In this document: positions 45,007 to 54,400 of the stretch, piece after piece | Layout of the letters: every line of letters starts with the position of its first letter | How positions within the stretch are numbered: position 1 is the first letter of the stretch | Assembly: GCF_021325795.1 (NCBI RefSeq) | Contig: NZ_JAHPZX010000003.1 | Coordinates: 124,001-188,000, forward strand | DNA: 64,000 nt | DNA from: Bordetella sp. LUAb4 | GTDB taxonomy: Bacteria; Pseudomonadota; Gammaproteobacteria; Burkholderiales; Burkholderiaceae_B | Reading direction: 5' to 3' | The notes under the pieces: generated by a model | What the model was told of the DNA's origin: nothing | Databases searched by the model: none | Seen by the model: only the letters and a program-made list of their open reading frames with translations | Made by a program: the position numbers and the translations under genes

Positions 45007-46614
45007 CTACATCCGGAACACGCCGAAGCGGGTGTCCTCGGTGGGCGCGTTGAGGGCGGCGGACAGTCCCAGCGCCAGTACGCGGCGAGTGTCCGACGGC
45101 GCGATGATGCCGTCGTCCCACAGCCGGGCGGTGGCGTGCAGCGGGTGTCCTTCCTGTTCGTATTGCGCGCGGATCGGTGCCTTGAAAGCGTCTTCCTCGG
45201 CCGCGGTCCAGCTGCCACCGCGCGCCTGGATGCCATCGCGCTTGACGGTGGCCAGCACGCTGGCGGCCTGTTCGCCCCCCATCACGGAAATGCGCGCATT
45301 GGGCCACATGAACAGCAGGCGCGGCGAGAACCCGCGGCCGCACATGCCGTAGTTGCCGGCACCGAAAGAGCCGCCGATCAGCACGGTGAATTTGGGCACG
45401 GCGGCCGTGGCGACGGCGGTGACCATCTTGGCGCCGTGGCGCGCGATGCCTTCGTTTTCGTACTTGCGGCCGACCATGAAGCCGGTGATGTTCTGCAGGA
45501 ACACCAGCGGGATCTTGCGCTGTGCGCACAGCTCGATGAAGTGCGCGCCTTTCTGTGCCGACTCGGAAAACAGGATGCCGTTGTTGGCGACGATGCCCAC
45601 GGGCATGCCGTGGATGTGGGCGAAGCCGGTGACCAGCGTGGCGCCGAAGCGCGCCTTGAATTCATCGAAGGCGGAATCGTCAACGACGCGCGCGATGACT
45701 TCGCGCACATCGAAAGGCTTGCGCGTGTCGGCGGGGATGATGCCGTCCAGTTCCGCCGGGTCGTAGCGCGGCGGCAGCACCGGCGCCAGCGCCTGGTCCC
45801 CCTGCTTGCGCCGGTTCAGGCGTGCCACCGCGTCACGGGCCAGGCGCAGCGCGTGATGGTCGTTGTTGGCCAGATGGTCGGCCACGCCCGACAGCCGGGT
45901 ATGGACGTCGCCGCCACCCAGGTCTTCGGCGCTGACTTCTTCGCCCGTCGCCGCCTTCACCAAAGGCGGACCGCCCAGGAAGATGGTGCCCTGGTCGCGC
46001 ACGATGATGGATTCGTCGCTCATGGCCGGCACATAGGCGCCACCCGCGGTACAAGAACCCATCACCACCGCGATCTGCGCGATGCCTTGCGCGGACATCT
46101 GCGCCTGGTTGTAGAAGATGCGGCCGAAGTGATCGCGGTCGGGAAACACCTCGTCCTGGCGCGGCAGGTTGGCGCCGCCCGAATCGACCAGGTAGATGCA
46201 CGGCAAGCGGTTCTGCGCGGCGATTTCCTGCGCGCGTAGATGCTTCTTCACGGTCAGCGGATAGTAGGTCCCGCCCTTGACGGTGGCGTCGTTGCAGACG
46301 ATGACGCATTCGACGCCAGCGATGCGGCCGATGCCGGTGATCAGGCCGGCACCGGGCGCTTCGTCGCCGTACATGCCATGCGCCGCCAGCGGCGACAGCT
46401 CTAGAAAAGGCGTGCCCGGATCGAGCAACTGCTCCACCCGATCGCGCGGCAGTAATTTGCCGCGCGCGACGTGCTTGGCGCGCGCCTGTTCGCCGCCGCC
46501 TTGGGCCGTGCGGGCCATGTGCGCCCGCACGGTGTCCAGTTGCGCACGCATGGCGGCGGCATTGTCGGCGTATTCCTGCGAGCGCGGATTGATGCGCGAT
46601 TCAATGATGGGCAT
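45007..46614 (-). CDS. liuB: methylcrotonyl-CoA carboxylase, carboxyltransferase beta subunit
   Basis: A 535-residue carboxyltransferase that carboxylates 3-methylcrotonyl-CoA with liuD. Typical motifs are [20 protein letters not shown] (in two pieces), [17 protein letters not shown], NGGVxxT-type HADNDHHAL region ([17 protein letters not shown]), [19 protein letters not shown] and [16 protein letters not shown]. The start [12 protein letters not shown] at ATG 46614 matches MCC beta proteins. The usual neighbour liuC (methylglutaconyl-CoA hydratase) is not between liuB and liuD here. Confidence 0.93.
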   Translation of the reverse strand: MPIIESRINPRSQEYADNAAAMRAQLDTVRAHMARTAQGGGEQARAKHVARGKLLPRDRVEQLLDPGTPFLELSPLAAHGMYGDEAPGAGLITGIGRIAGVECVIVCNDATVKGGTYYPLTVKKHLRAQEIAAQNRLPCIYLVDSGGANLPRQDEVFPDRDHFGRIFYNQAQMSAQGIAQIAVVMGSCTAGGAYVPAMSDESIIVRDQGTIFLGGPPLVKAATGEEVSAEDLGGGDVHTRLSGVADHLANNDHHALRLARDAVARLNRRKQGDQALAPVLPPRYDPAELDGIIPADTRKPFDVREVIARVVDDSAFDEFKARFGATLVTGFAHIHGMPVGIVANNGILFSESAQKGAHFIELCAQRKIPLVFLQNITGFMVGRKYENEGIARHGAKMVTAVATAAVPKFTVLIGGSFGAGNYGMCGRGFSPRLLFMWPNARISVMGGEQAASVLATVKRDGIQARGGSWTAAEEDAFKAPIRAQYEQEGHPLHATARLWDDGIIAPSDTRRVLALGLSAALNAPTEDTRFGVFRM

Positions 46615-46849
46615 GGTGGCTGGGGCCCTGCGAACATGACATGGACCGGCACGCGGTGTAGGCGCGCACGGAGAATGGAACGGATGAGGCGTGACGGCTG
46701 GCGGCCGAAGGACCGCCGGTCGAAGGTCAACGCGAAGGTCAACGATCAAAACTAACGATCAAAAGCCAACGATCAGGAGTCGACGACAGCGGGCCGTGGC
46801 GACCGCCAGGGCCGGCCGCCTGCTGCGGCAGCCGTCCCGGCAGGTAGCA

Positions 46850-48031
46850 TCACACCATTTCGATGGCCATGGCCACGGCTTCGCCGCCGCCGATGCACAG
46901 CGAGGCCACGCCCCGCTTGCCACCTTGCTTGCGCAGCGCGCCGATCAGCGTCGTGACCAGGCGGGCACCCGACGCGCCGATGGGATGGCCCAGCGCGGTG
47001 GCGCCGCCGTGCACGTTGACCTTGTCATGCGGCAGATCGAATTCCTTCATCGCGGCCATGGTGACCACGGCGAAGGCTTCGTTGATTTCATACAGGTCGA
47101 CGTCGGCGGCCTTCCAGCCGGTTTTCTTGAACAGATTGCGCAGCGCGCCCACCGGAGCGGTAGTGAACCATTCCGGTTCCTGCGAGTGCTGGGAATGGGC
47201 GACGATGCGGGCCAGCGGCTTGAGACCCAACTTTTCAGCGGTGGATGCGCGCATCAGCACCATGGCGGCGGCGCCATCGGAAATCGATGCCGACGTCGCG
47301 GCCGTGACGGTGCCGTCCTTCTTGAAGGCCGGCTTCAGCGTGGGAATCTTTTCCGGCATGGCCTTGGTGGGCGCTTCGTCGATGTCGATCACGGTGTCGC
47401 CCTTGCGGCCGGCCACGGTGACGGGGGTGATTTCCCACTTGAAGCTGCCGTCTTCGGTTGCCGCGCGGGCGCGCCGCAGCGACTCGGTGGAGAAGGCGTC
47501 CTGCTGTTCGCGCGTGAACTCATACTTGCCGGCGCACTGCTCGGCGAACACGCCCATGGCCGTGCCCTTTTGATAAGCGTCTTCCAAGCCGTCCAGCGCC
47601 ATGTGGTCATAGACGGTGGAATGGCCGTAGCGGTAGCCCTGGCGGCCCTTGAGCATCAGATAGGGGGCATTGCTCATGCTCTCCTGGCCACCCGCCACGA
47701 TGATGTCGACCGATCCGGCGACCAGCAGATCATGGCCCAGCATGGCGGCCTTCAGGCCGGAGCCGCAGACCTTGTGGATGGTGGAGCAGGCGACGTTCTT
47801 GGGCAGGCCGGCACCCAAGGCGGCCTGGCGCGCGGGCGCCTGGCCCTGGCCGGCTTGCAGCACATTACCCATGATGACTTCGTCGACCTGTTCGGGCTTG
47901 ATGCCCGCGCGTTCGACGGCGGCCTTGATGGTCGCCGCGCCCAGTTCGTGCGCGGCCAGGCCGGAGAGGCTGCCCAGCATGCCGCCCATGGGCGTGCGGG
48001 CGACGGATACGATGACGACGGGATCGGACAT
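46850..48031 (-). CDS. acetyl-CoA C-acyltransferase (thiolase)
   Basis: A 393-residue thiolase of the acetoacetyl-CoA/AtoB-PhaA type. The nucleophilic Cys is in STIHKVCGSGLKAAM, the His in NVHGGATALGHPIGASGARL, and the second Cys in SLCIGGGEAVAM. It would cleave acetoacetyl-CoA to two acetyl-CoA, the last step after leucine or ketone-body breakdown. The start is ATG 48031 with AGGAG. It sits between liuA and liuB. The 235-bp gap to liuB holds short direct repeats (AACGATCAAAA at 46741 and 46754, then AACGATCAGG at 46768) and no gene. Confidence 0.94.
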   Translation of the reverse strand: MSDPVVIVSVARTPMGGMLGSLSGLAAHELGAATIKAAVERAGIKPEQVDEVIMGNVLQAGQGQAPARQAALGAGLPKNVACSTIHKVCGSGLKAAMLGHDLLVAGSVDIIVAGGQESMSNAPYLMLKGRQGYRYGHSTVYDHMALDGLEDAYQKGTAMGVFAEQCAGKYEFTREQQDAFSTESLRRARAATEDGSFKWEITPVTVAGRKGDTVIDIDEAPTKAMPEKIPTLKPAFKKDGTVTAATSASISDGAAAMVLMRASTAEKLGLKPLARIVAHSQHSQEPEWFTTAPVGALRNLFKKTGWKAADVDLYEINEAFAVVTMAAMKEFDLPHDKVNVHGGATALGHPIGASGARLVTTLIGALRKQGGKRGVASLCIGGGEAVAMAIEMV

Positions 48032-48044
48032 GATGGACTCCTGA

Positions 48045-49223
48045 CTAAGCGGTTTCGTTGAACAGTTCGCGGCCGATCAGCATGCGGCGGATTTCACTGG
48101 TGCCGGCGCCGATTTCGTATAGTTTCGCATCGCGCCACAAGCGGCCGGTGGGGAATTCATTGATGTAACCATTACCACCGAGGATTTGCACGCTTTCCCC
48201 AGCCATCCAGGTGGCCTTTTCGGCGGTATACAGGATGAGGGCTGCGCAATCCTTGCGCACCTGGCGTATGTGGCTGGTGCCGAGGCGGTCCAGATTGCGG
48301 CCGACGGTGTAGCAGAAGGCGCGGCTGGCCTGCAGCGTGGTGTAGAGGTCGGCCACCTTGCCCTGGATCAACTGGAATTCGCCGATGGCCTGGCCGAACT
48401 GCTTGCGTTCGTGGATGTAAGGCACCACCACGTCCATCACCGCCTGCATGATGCCCAGGGGACCGCCGGACAGCACCGCGCGCTCGTAGTCGAGGCCGCT
48501 CATCAGCACTCTGACGCCGCCGTTGACCTCGCCCAGCACGTTTTCCGCCGGCACTTCGCAATCCTGGAATACCAGCTCGCCCGTATGGCTGCCGCGCATG
48601 CCCAGCTTGTCCAGTTTCTGCGCGACCGAGAAGCCGGGGAAATCCTTTTCGACCAGGAAAGCGGTGATGCCGCGCTGATTCGCCTGCGGATCGGTCTTGG
48701 CGTAGACCACCAGGACGTCGGCGTCCGGGCCGTTGGTGATCCACATCTTGGTGCCGTTCAGAACGTAGCGGTCGCCCTTTTTTTCGGCACGCAGGCGCAT
48801 GCTGACCACATCCGAACCGGCGTCCGGTTCGCTCATGGCCAGGGCGCCGATGTATTCACCCGACACCAGCTTGGGCAGATAGCGGTCTTTCTGCGCGGCC
48901 GTACCGTTGCGGTGGATCTGGTTGACGCACAGATTGGAATGGGCCCCGTAGGACAGCCCCACGGACGCACTGGCGCGCGAGATTTCTTCCATGGCGATCA
49001 TGTGGGCCAGGTAGCCCATGCCGGTGCCGCCATATTCCTCGGACACCGTCATGCCGAGCACGCCCAGGTCGCCGAACTTGCGCCACAGGTCCATCGGGAA
49101 TTGGTCGCTGCGGTCGATCTCTCCCGCACGGGGCGCGATCTCCGCCTGGGCGAACGTGCGCAGCGCGTCGCGCAGCATGTCCAGGTCGTCGCCCAGATCG
49201 AAATTCAAACCAGGAAGGTCCAT
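48045..49223 (-). CDS. liuA: isovaleryl-CoA dehydrogenase
   Basis: A 392-residue acyl-CoA dehydrogenase that oxidises isovaleryl-CoA to 3-methylcrotonyl-CoA with FAD. Signature 1 is [20 protein letters not shown] and signature 2 is [20 protein letters not shown]. In isovaleryl-CoA dehydrogenases the base Glu sits on an internal helix, here in the [19 protein letters not shown] region. The start [11 protein letters not shown] at ATG 49223 is typical. First structural gene of the liu operon, 174 bp downstream of a perfect LiuR-type palindrome. Confidence 0.95.
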   Translation of the reverse strand: MDLPGLNFDLGDDLDMLRDALRTFAQAEIAPRAGEIDRSDQFPMDLWRKFGDLGVLGMTVSEEYGGTGMGYLAHMIAMEEISRASASVGLSYGAHSNLCVNQIHRNGTAAQKDRYLPKLVSGEYIGALAMSEPDAGSDVVSMRLRAEKKGDRYVLNGTKMWITNGPDADVLVVYAKTDPQANQRGITAFLVEKDFPGFSVAQKLDKLGMRGSHTGELVFQDCEVPAENVLGEVNGGVRVLMSGLDYERAVLSGGPLGIMQAVMDVVVPYIHERKQFGQAIGEFQLIQGKVADLYTTLQASRAFCYTVGRNLDRLGTSHIRQVRKDCAALILYTAEKATWMAGESVQILGGNGYINEFPTGRLWRDAKLYEIGAGTSEIRRMLIGRELFNETA

Positions 49224-49396
49224 GTACCTGTCTCCGAATATCGCCCCGCCGATGCAAGACCGCGGGTGTCGCGTCGCACGGGGCGACGGTTGGAATGTCT
49301 CGCGCAAAACCTGGCCACCCGGCTGCATGATGCGCCACGCCGGGAGCGGCGGCAATGCCGCGGTGCGTCTGTTGAACGGCTATGTATCGAGCGTCT

Positions 49397-49422
49397 ATAT
49401 TACGTTTACGTAAACGTAATAT
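49397..49422. promoter_or_regulatory. perfect 26-bp palindrome, candidate LiuR operator of the liu operon
   Basis: The two halves are ATATTACGTTTAC and GTAAACGTAATAT, a perfect palindrome between liuR and liuA. Its core TTACGTAAACGTAA recurs before liuR at 49847-49860. MerR regulators bind such dyads in promoters with long spacers and switch the promoter when the ligand binds. For LiuR of other proteobacteria the inducer is thought to be a leucine-pathway acyl-CoA. Confidence 0.85.
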
Positions 49423-49454
49423 CAAGCAGCCAAAAGATCCCCCCTCGGCGGCGC

Positions 49455-49838
49455 TCAGGCCTGCGCGTCCAGCATGTCGCGGCAAGCCTTTTCCTGGGTC
49501 GCGATTTCGGCCAGGGTGTCGTCGATGTCGCGCCGCTGGCCTTCCAGCAATTCGCGGTGGCGTTGCAGCACGCCCAGGTATTCGCGCAGCTGCGGCGTGG
49601 TGTCGCCGGGGCCGTCGTACATATCGATGAGGGAGCGGATCTCCGCCAGCAGCAGGCCCAGGCGCTTGCCGCGCAGGGCGAGCTTGAGACGGGCGCGGTC
49701 GCGCGTGCTGTAGACGCGGTTGCGGCCGTCGCGGGCAGGGCTGACGATGCCCTGGTCTTCATAGAAGCGGATGGTGCGCGGGGTGATGTCGAATTCGCGC
49801 GCGAGTTCCGAGATGGTCCAGGATGTGGTCATGGGCAT
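49455..49838 (-). CDS. liuR: MerR-family regulator of leucine/isovalerate catabolism
   Basis: A 127-residue MerR protein. The winged helix is TISELAREFDITPRTIRFYE with the wing DGRNRVYSTRDRARL. A dimerisation helix fills the C-terminus (QRHRELLEGQRRDIDDTLAE). There are no metal-binding cysteines (a single Cys near the end), as expected for an acyl-CoA-sensing LiuR rather than a metal sensor. Start MPMTTSW at ATG 49838 or, two codons later, ATG 49832. It is the first gene before liuA on the same strand with operators on both sides, so it probably controls itself and the operon. Confidence 0.88.
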   Translation of the reverse strand: MPMTTSWTISELAREFDITPRTIRFYEDQGIVSPARDGRNRVYSTRDRARLKLALRGKRLGLLLAEIRSLIDMYDGPGDTTPQLREYLGVLQRHRELLEGQRRDIDDTLAEIATQEKACRDMLDAQA

Positions 49839-49846
49839 TTGGCAGC

Positions 49847-49860
49847 TTACGTAAACGTAA
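49847..49860. promoter_or_regulatory. second LiuR-type site, before liuR
   Basis: TTACGTAAACGTAA, identical to the core of the palindrome at 49397-49422, 8 nt upstream of the liuR start. Binding here would overlap the ribosome site or promoter and suggests autoregulation. Confidence 0.65.
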
Positions 49861-50027
49861 CTTATGATGGTCCGCAGAGGACGTCAAGCGCTGTGCGTTG
49901 CCTGCGAAAAGCATGGCGCGGCATGCTGCGCTGCGGCGTTGCGCCAGGAAGGCACCGCGCGGCCATGGATGAGCGCGCGGTGTCCGCCCTGTTTGATTGC
50001 AGGCCTTAGCACGTGGAGAACGCGGCC

Positions 50028-51086
50028 ATGAATCCCGATGAGCATAAGTTGACCTACCCTTGGGGCGATGTCTTGCCCCAGCCCGGCCAGGCGCTGGACG
50101 TGGCGCAGGGGGTGCGTTGGATCCGCATGCCTTTGCCGTTCGCGCTGGACCACATCAACCTGTGGCTGCTGCGTGACGAGATCGACGGGCGCGCGGGGTG
50201 GACCGTGGTGGACTGCGGTGTCAGCCGCGACAACGTCAAGGCCTTGTGGGAACAGGTTTTCGAAAGTGCCCTGGACGGCCTGCCCGTTTTGCGCGTACTG
50301 GTCACCCATATGCACCCGGACCACATCGGCCTGGCCGATTGGCTGTGCCGGCGCTGGAACGCGCCGCTGTGGATGACGATGACGGACTATGCCCTGGCTT
50401 GCCTGTGGTCGCGTTCGCACGGATCGGGCGCGGGTGGCGAGGCGGCGGTGGCGCACTTTTCGCGCCATGGCATGACCGACCCTGCGTCGCTGGACAAGCT
50501 GCGCGAGCGCGTCGGCTACTACCCCAACCTGGTGCCGTCGGTACCGGAAAGCTTCACCCGCATCCTGCATGGGGATCAGGTGCGCATCGGTGGCCGCGAC
50601 TGGCGCGTGATCGTGGGCTACGGCCATGCACCGGAGCATGCTTCGTTCTACTGCGAGCAGATCGGTGTGGTGATCTCCGGCGACATGGTGCTGCCGCGTA
50701 TCTCGACCAACGTCAGCGTGTTCGACCATGAGCCGGATGCGGATCCTTTGCGGCGCTATCTGGAGTCCCTGGATGGCTACGAAGACGTGCCGGAAGAAAC
50801 GCTGGTGCTGCCTTCGCATGACCGCCCGTTCAAGGGATTGCATGAGCGCATCGCCCAGCAGCGGCGCCATCACGCGGATCGCCTGGCCGAGGTGTTGCAA
50901 GCGTGCGTGCAGCCGTGCAGCACGGCGGACATCTTACCCATCATGTTCAAGCGCGCGCTCGATCTGCACCAGATGACGTTCGCGATGGGCGAAGCGCTGG
51001 CGCATCTGCACATGCTGCATTATCAGGGCAAGCTGTCCCGGCGCACCGATGATGACGGCATCGTGCGATTCCGAGCGGTGGCATAA
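50028..51086 (+). CDS. MBL-fold metallo-hydrolase
   Basis: A 352-residue metallo-beta-lactamase-fold hydrolase. The metal motif is VTHMHPDHIGLADWL (HxHxDH). Further ligands lie in GYGHAPEHASFY, ISGDMVLPRIST and LPSHDRPFKG. A C-terminal helical domain of about 80 residues resembles the substrate-binding part of thioesterase-like MBL proteins. ATG 50028 has GGAG at 9 nt; GTG 50013 is possible. Members near beta-oxidation genes often act on acyl-CoA or lactone bonds, which would suit the liu neighbourhood, but the substrate is not known. Confidence 0.88.
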   Translation: MNPDEHKLTYPWGDVLPQPGQALDVAQGVRWIRMPLPFALDHINLWLLRDEIDGRAGWTVVDCGVSRDNVKALWEQVFESALDGLPVLRVLVTHMHPDHIGLADWLCRRWNAPLWMTMTDYALACLWSRSHGSGAGGEAAVAHFSRHGMTDPASLDKLRERVGYYPNLVPSVPESFTRILHGDQVRIGGRDWRVIVGYGHAPEHASFYCEQIGVVISGDMVLPRISTNVSVFDHEPDADPLRRYLESLDGYEDVPEETLVLPSHDRPFKGLHERIAQQRRHHADRLAEVLQACVQPCSTADILPIMFKRALDLHQMTFAMGEALAHLHMLHYQGKLSRRTDDDGIVRFRAVA

Positions 51087-51097
51087 GGGTGGTTGTT

Positions 51098-51121
51098 TGT
51101 CGATGACTTCGGTCATCGACA
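51098..51121 (+). terminator. UUCG-capped hairpin after the MBL-fold gene
   Basis: A perfect 10-bp stem TGTCGATGAC / GTCATCGACA closed by TTCG, 11 bp after the stop. A third GTCATCGACA copy at 51128-51137 could compete for pairing. No T-run follows, so it may stabilise or end the mRNA with Rho. Confidence 0.5.
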
Positions 51122-51214
51122 GGTGCAGTCATCGACAATTTCGGACGGGCACGGTGAACCCGGCAGGTCAGGGTTGCGTCGAACCCTTGCGCTGAAATCG
51201 ACAAACGAGAATTC

Positions 51215-51242
51215 ACGAGGGCGGCGTTCGAGCCGCTCTCGT
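51215..51242 (-). terminator. hairpin at the end of the LysE-family gene
   Basis: ACGAGGGCGGC / GCCGCTCTCGT (one wobble) with a 6-nt loop, touching the stop codon of the exporter gene. A weak terminator on either strand. Confidence 0.4.
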
Positions 51243-52003
51243 CATCGGCTGAAAGCCAGCCGCAGCGCCAACCCAAGAAATACCACGCCCGCGCAGATGT
51301 CGAGGGCGCGTCTTGCGGTGGGTGACCGCTGCAGCATCGCGCCGGCCGCGCCCGAGCAGATGGCGATGGCGCTGAAGACCAGTAGCGTAGCCAACATGAA
51401 CAGTACGCCCAGCAGCACGATCTGCGGTGCCGCGGGTCCCGCCGCGGGCGCGGTGAACTGCGGTAGGAACGCCAGGAAGAACAACACCACCTTGGGATTG
51501 GTGAGGTTCATGATGATGCCGCGCCGGTATAGGGCGCCCGCACTGGCCGGCGCTGCCGGCGGCGGCGCGTCCGCTGGTCGTCCGGTCATTCGCGCACTTA
51601 CGGTCGTGCCGCCCGCTGCGGCCTCAGCCCCGGCTATGGCTCTGGTGTCATCCGTCGCTCCATTGCCAGCCTCGGCTTCAGCCCCGGCACGCGCCGCGCC
51701 ACCGGCTTCCGAGCGCAGCACGGAGCGCAGGATCTGCCAGGCGAGATAGAGCAGATAAGCCGCGCCGCATAAACGCAAGACGACCAGTGAGGTCGGCCAT
51801 GCCGCCAGCAAGGCCGCCAGGCCGGCGGCCACCGCGGCCGTATGCCCCACCAGGCCGGTACACAGGCCCAGCACCACCAGCAGGCCGGCGCGTCGCCCCC
51901 ACAGGGCCGATTGCATCAGGACGAACAGGTTGTCAGGACCGGGCGTGAGCGCAAGCAGCACCGCGATGCCGAAGAAGCTGAGCAGGGTATGGGTATCAGG
52001 CAT
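51242..52003 (-). CDS. LysE/RhtB-family amino-acid exporter with a low-complexity insertion
   Basis: A 253-residue inner-membrane exporter of the LysE/RhtB family. It has the N-terminal family motif FFGIAVLLALTPGPDNLFVL, then three TM segments, and the second-half motif RGIIMNLTNPKVVLFFLAFL. Between them lies an Ala/Gly/Glu/Pro-rich insertion of about 60 residues (after LRSVLRSEAGG), which makes it longer than the usual 205-210 residues. The insertion should lie in the central cytoplasmic loop. ATG 52003 gives a normal N-terminus. Confidence 0.87.
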   Translation of the reverse strand: MPDTHTLLSFFGIAVLLALTPGPDNLFVLMQSALWGRRAGLLVVLGLCTGLVGHTAAVAAGLAALLAAWPTSLVVLRLCGAAYLLYLAWQILRSVLRSEAGGAARAGAEAEAGNGATDDTRAIAGAEAAAGGTTVSARMTGRPADAPPPAAPASAGALYRRGIIMNLTNPKVVLFFLAFLPQFTAPAAGPAAPQIVLLGVLFMLATLLVFSAIAICSGAAGAMLQRSPTARRALDICAGVVFLGLALRLAFSR

Positions 52004-52253
52004 GGTGACGCGATGATAGCCGCGAAGCGCGCGGCGTCGTCGCGGCGGACGGGTCGGCACCATATGCCCTGGCGTCATATGGCCGCGCGCCGTACGACCC
52101 AGCGCCATAAGGCTCTGCCCGCCGTGGCCGCCAGCCGTATCCACGCCATGGCCGGTGCTTTTGGCCTCAGCCCGATCACTGGGTACTATAGGTGCCTGAC
52201 TTCATGCCCCCCGCCACCGTCAACGCTCCAGAGAAACCCGCTACCTAAACGCC

Positions 52254-53465
52254 ATGGCCTCATCGTCTTCCAAGCATCCGTCTTCCAAGCATCTCCAAAC
52301 GCTGTTGCAACACGTCGGCACCGCCGACTTCGATCCGGCCACCGGCTCGGCGCCCGTGGCGCTGCCTTCGATGCGGACCAGCACGGTGCGCTTCCGCGAC
52401 CTGTCGGCCCTGGAAGATGCCCAGCGGCGTAAAGGCATGGGCGAGCGCGCGGTGACCTATGGCCGTATGGGCATGGACACCCACATCGCGCTGGAAGACG
52501 CGTTCAAGCAGCTCGAAGGCGGCGAGCAGGCCTTCCTGGCACCATCGGGCCTGTCCGCCATCACCCTGACCTTCATGACGTTCCTGTCGGCCGGCGACCA
52601 TGCGCTGGTATCGGACAACGTCTATGGTCCCGTGCGCCTGCTCGACACGGAAGTGCTGCGGCGCATGGGCATCGAGATCACCTACTTCGCGCCCAACCGC
52701 GAAGAAATCGACAGCCTGGTGCGTCCCAACACGAAGCTGCTGTATGTGGAATCGCCTGGATCGCTGTTGTTCGAGATGCTGGACCTGCCCGCGCTGGCGC
52801 GCCAGGCGCAGCGCCACAAGCTGGTGCTGGCAGTGGATAACACCTGGGGATCAGGCTACATCTATCAGCCGCTGAAGCTGGGTGCGCAGGTGTCCGTGGT
52901 GGCCGGTACCAAGTACGTCGGCGGGCACTCCGACCTGATGCTGGGCGCGGTGGTGGCCAGCGATGCGGAGATCGGCCTGCGCCTGAACAAAACCCAGTAC
53001 GCCATGGGCTATTCCATCAGTGCCGACGACGCCTGGCTGGCTTTGCGCGGTGTGCGCACGCTGCCGGTGCGCATGGCGCAGCACGCACGCCACGCCATGC
53101 AGGTCTGCAGTTGGCTGCAGGCGCGCGCGGAAGTGGCGCGCATCTACCACCCAGCCTGGCCGTCAGATGCCGGCCATGCCTTGTGGCAGCGTGATTGCAC
53201 GGGCTCGAACGGCATGCTGGCGGTCGCCTTGAAATTCTCGCCGGCCCAGGCTCGCCGCTTCGTCGAAGCCTTGCAGCTGTTCGGCATCGGTTTCTCGTGG
53301 GGCGGCTACGAAAGCCTGGTGCAACTGGTCGACGCCGGCACGCTCAAGTCGCACCGCTATTGGGACCAGGACAACACCGCGCTGGTGCGCCTGCACATCG
53401 GCCTGGAAGCGCCGGAGGACATCATCGCCGATCTGGCGCAAGCGCTGGATGCGGCGCTGGGCTGA
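52254..53465 (+). CDS. metC: cystathionine beta-lyase
   Basis: A 403-residue Cys/Met-metabolism PLP enzyme that splits cystathionine to homocysteine, pyruvate and ammonia. It has the family start TYGRMGMDTHIALEDAFKQL, the cofactor Asp in LAVDNTWGSGYIYQPLKLGA (in pieces) and the Schiff-base Lys in VVAGTKYVGGHSDLMLG. GFSWGGYESLVQLVD near the C-terminus is the MetC-type ending. ATG 52254 is the only well-placed start. Monocistronic, with two terminator hairpins behind it. Confidence 0.93.
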   Translation: MASSSSKHPSSKHLQTLLQHVGTADFDPATGSAPVALPSMRTSTVRFRDLSALEDAQRRKGMGERAVTYGRMGMDTHIALEDAFKQLEGGEQAFLAPSGLSAITLTFMTFLSAGDHALVSDNVYGPVRLLDTEVLRRMGIEITYFAPNREEIDSLVRPNTKLLYVESPGSLLFEMLDLPALARQAQRHKLVLAVDNTWGSGYIYQPLKLGAQVSVVAGTKYVGGHSDLMLGAVVASDAEIGLRLNKTQYAMGYSISADDAWLALRGVRTLPVRMAQHARHAMQVCSWLQARAEVARIYHPAWPSDAGHALWQRDCTGSNGMLAVALKFSPAQARRFVEALQLFGIGFSWGGYESLVQLVDAGTLKSHRYWDQDNTALVRLHIGLEAPEDIIADLAQALDAALG

Positions 53466-53472
53466 GCCGGTC

Positions 53473-53499
53473 GGCGTGCGGCTGTCGCACGCCGCTTTT
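53473..53499 (+). terminator. intrinsic terminator of metC
   Basis: A perfect GGCGTGCG / CGCACGCC stem with a 5-nt loop, followed by GCTTTTG, 8 bp after the stop. Confidence 0.75.
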
Positions 53500-53519
53500 G
53501 TTGGCCTGGACCGTGAATG

Positions 53520-53556
53520 AAAAAAGGAGCCGCACAACAGTGCGCCTCCTTTTTTT
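53520..53556. terminator. bidirectional terminator between metC and dsbA
   Basis: AAAAAAGGAG / CTCCTTTTTTT arms extended by CGCAC / GTGCG around AACA, with one C-C mismatch. T-runs on both strands. Confidence 0.88.
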
Positions 53557-53573
53557 ACTTCAGCCAGTTCTGC

Positions 53574-54203
53574 TTATTTACCGCGCGCCATCGGGATCAG
53601 CTTGTCGACTTCCGCCAACGCGCCTTCGTAGCTGTTGCCGGCCAGCACCGGCGAGGTCAGGAACTTGCCGCCCACGCCGAACGAGGGCGTGCCGTCGATG
53701 TGATACGCCTCGGCCAACTGATTCGCGCGCTGCACTTCCGTGCCCACGGTAAACGAGTCGAACACCGAATCGAACTTGGCGCGGTCCACGCCTTGCTCGG
53801 CGGCCCAGTCACCAATCGCCTTCTTGTCGTACAGGCGCTTGTGATCCACATGCAGCGCGGCGAAGAACTTGGGATGCAGATCGGCACGGCCCAAGGCTTC
53901 CAGCGTGTAGAACAGTTGCTGCATCGGCTTCATGGCGGCATTGAACGCCACCGGCACTTGCTTGAGCACCACGTCCGAAGGTGCCTTCTTGGCCCAATCC
54001 AGCACCAGGGGCTCCATGGCGTTGCAATGGGGGCAGCTATAGGCAAAGAACTCGAGCACCTCGATCTTGCCCGGGGTATCCGACGGCAAGGGCGGGTTGA
54101 CCAGCACATAGGCCTGGCTGCCCTGGGCGTGGCTGAGGGGAGCGAACAGCGTGGTGGCCGCGACGGCGGTGGCTGCCAGCAGGCGGGTGAGCATTTTGGT
54201 CAT
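53574..54203 (-). CDS. dsbA: periplasmic thiol:disulfide interchange protein
   Basis: A 209-residue DsbA. The Sec signal peptide ([20 protein letters not shown], cut near SHA) is followed by a thioredoxin fold with the CPHC active site in [15 protein letters not shown]. The cis-Pro loop is [10 protein letters not shown]. It introduces disulfides into exported proteins and is normally recycled by DsbB. It is third in an argS / SPOR / dsbA series on the minus strand, separated from the SPOR gene by about 200 bp without a gene. Confidence 0.95.
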   Translation of the reverse strand: MTKMLTRLLAATAVAATTLFAPLSHAQGSQAYVLVNPPLPSDTPGKIEVLEFFAYSCPHCNAMEPLVLDWAKKAPSDVVLKQVPVAFNAAMKPMQQLFYTLEALGRADLHPKFFAALHVDHKRLYDKKAIGDWAAEQGVDRAKFDSVFDSFTVGTEVQRANQLAEAYHIDGTPSFGVGGKFLTSPVLAGNSYEGALAEVDKLIPMARGK

Positions 54204-54400
54204 GTCAGTCGGGTTCCGGGGAGTTGAATCAGCAGGAAGTCGGGTTGGCGAAATGTGAATCAGCGCAAGAATACTTCAGAGAAGAGGCCAATCAAGACAG
54301 AACGGATCAAGACAGGATCAATCATTGAAGTGTGCATCAGCTACAGACCACGAATCGCTGCCGGAGTTCCAGGCTTCGGCACGGCGAAGCCTGAAGAAGC

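Noticed and set aside
44975-45529. N-terminal extension of the biotin carboxylase into liuB
   Set aside because: The biotin carboxylase begins with its family N-terminus at 44974 and a good ribosome site; the extension is out-of-frame liuB.
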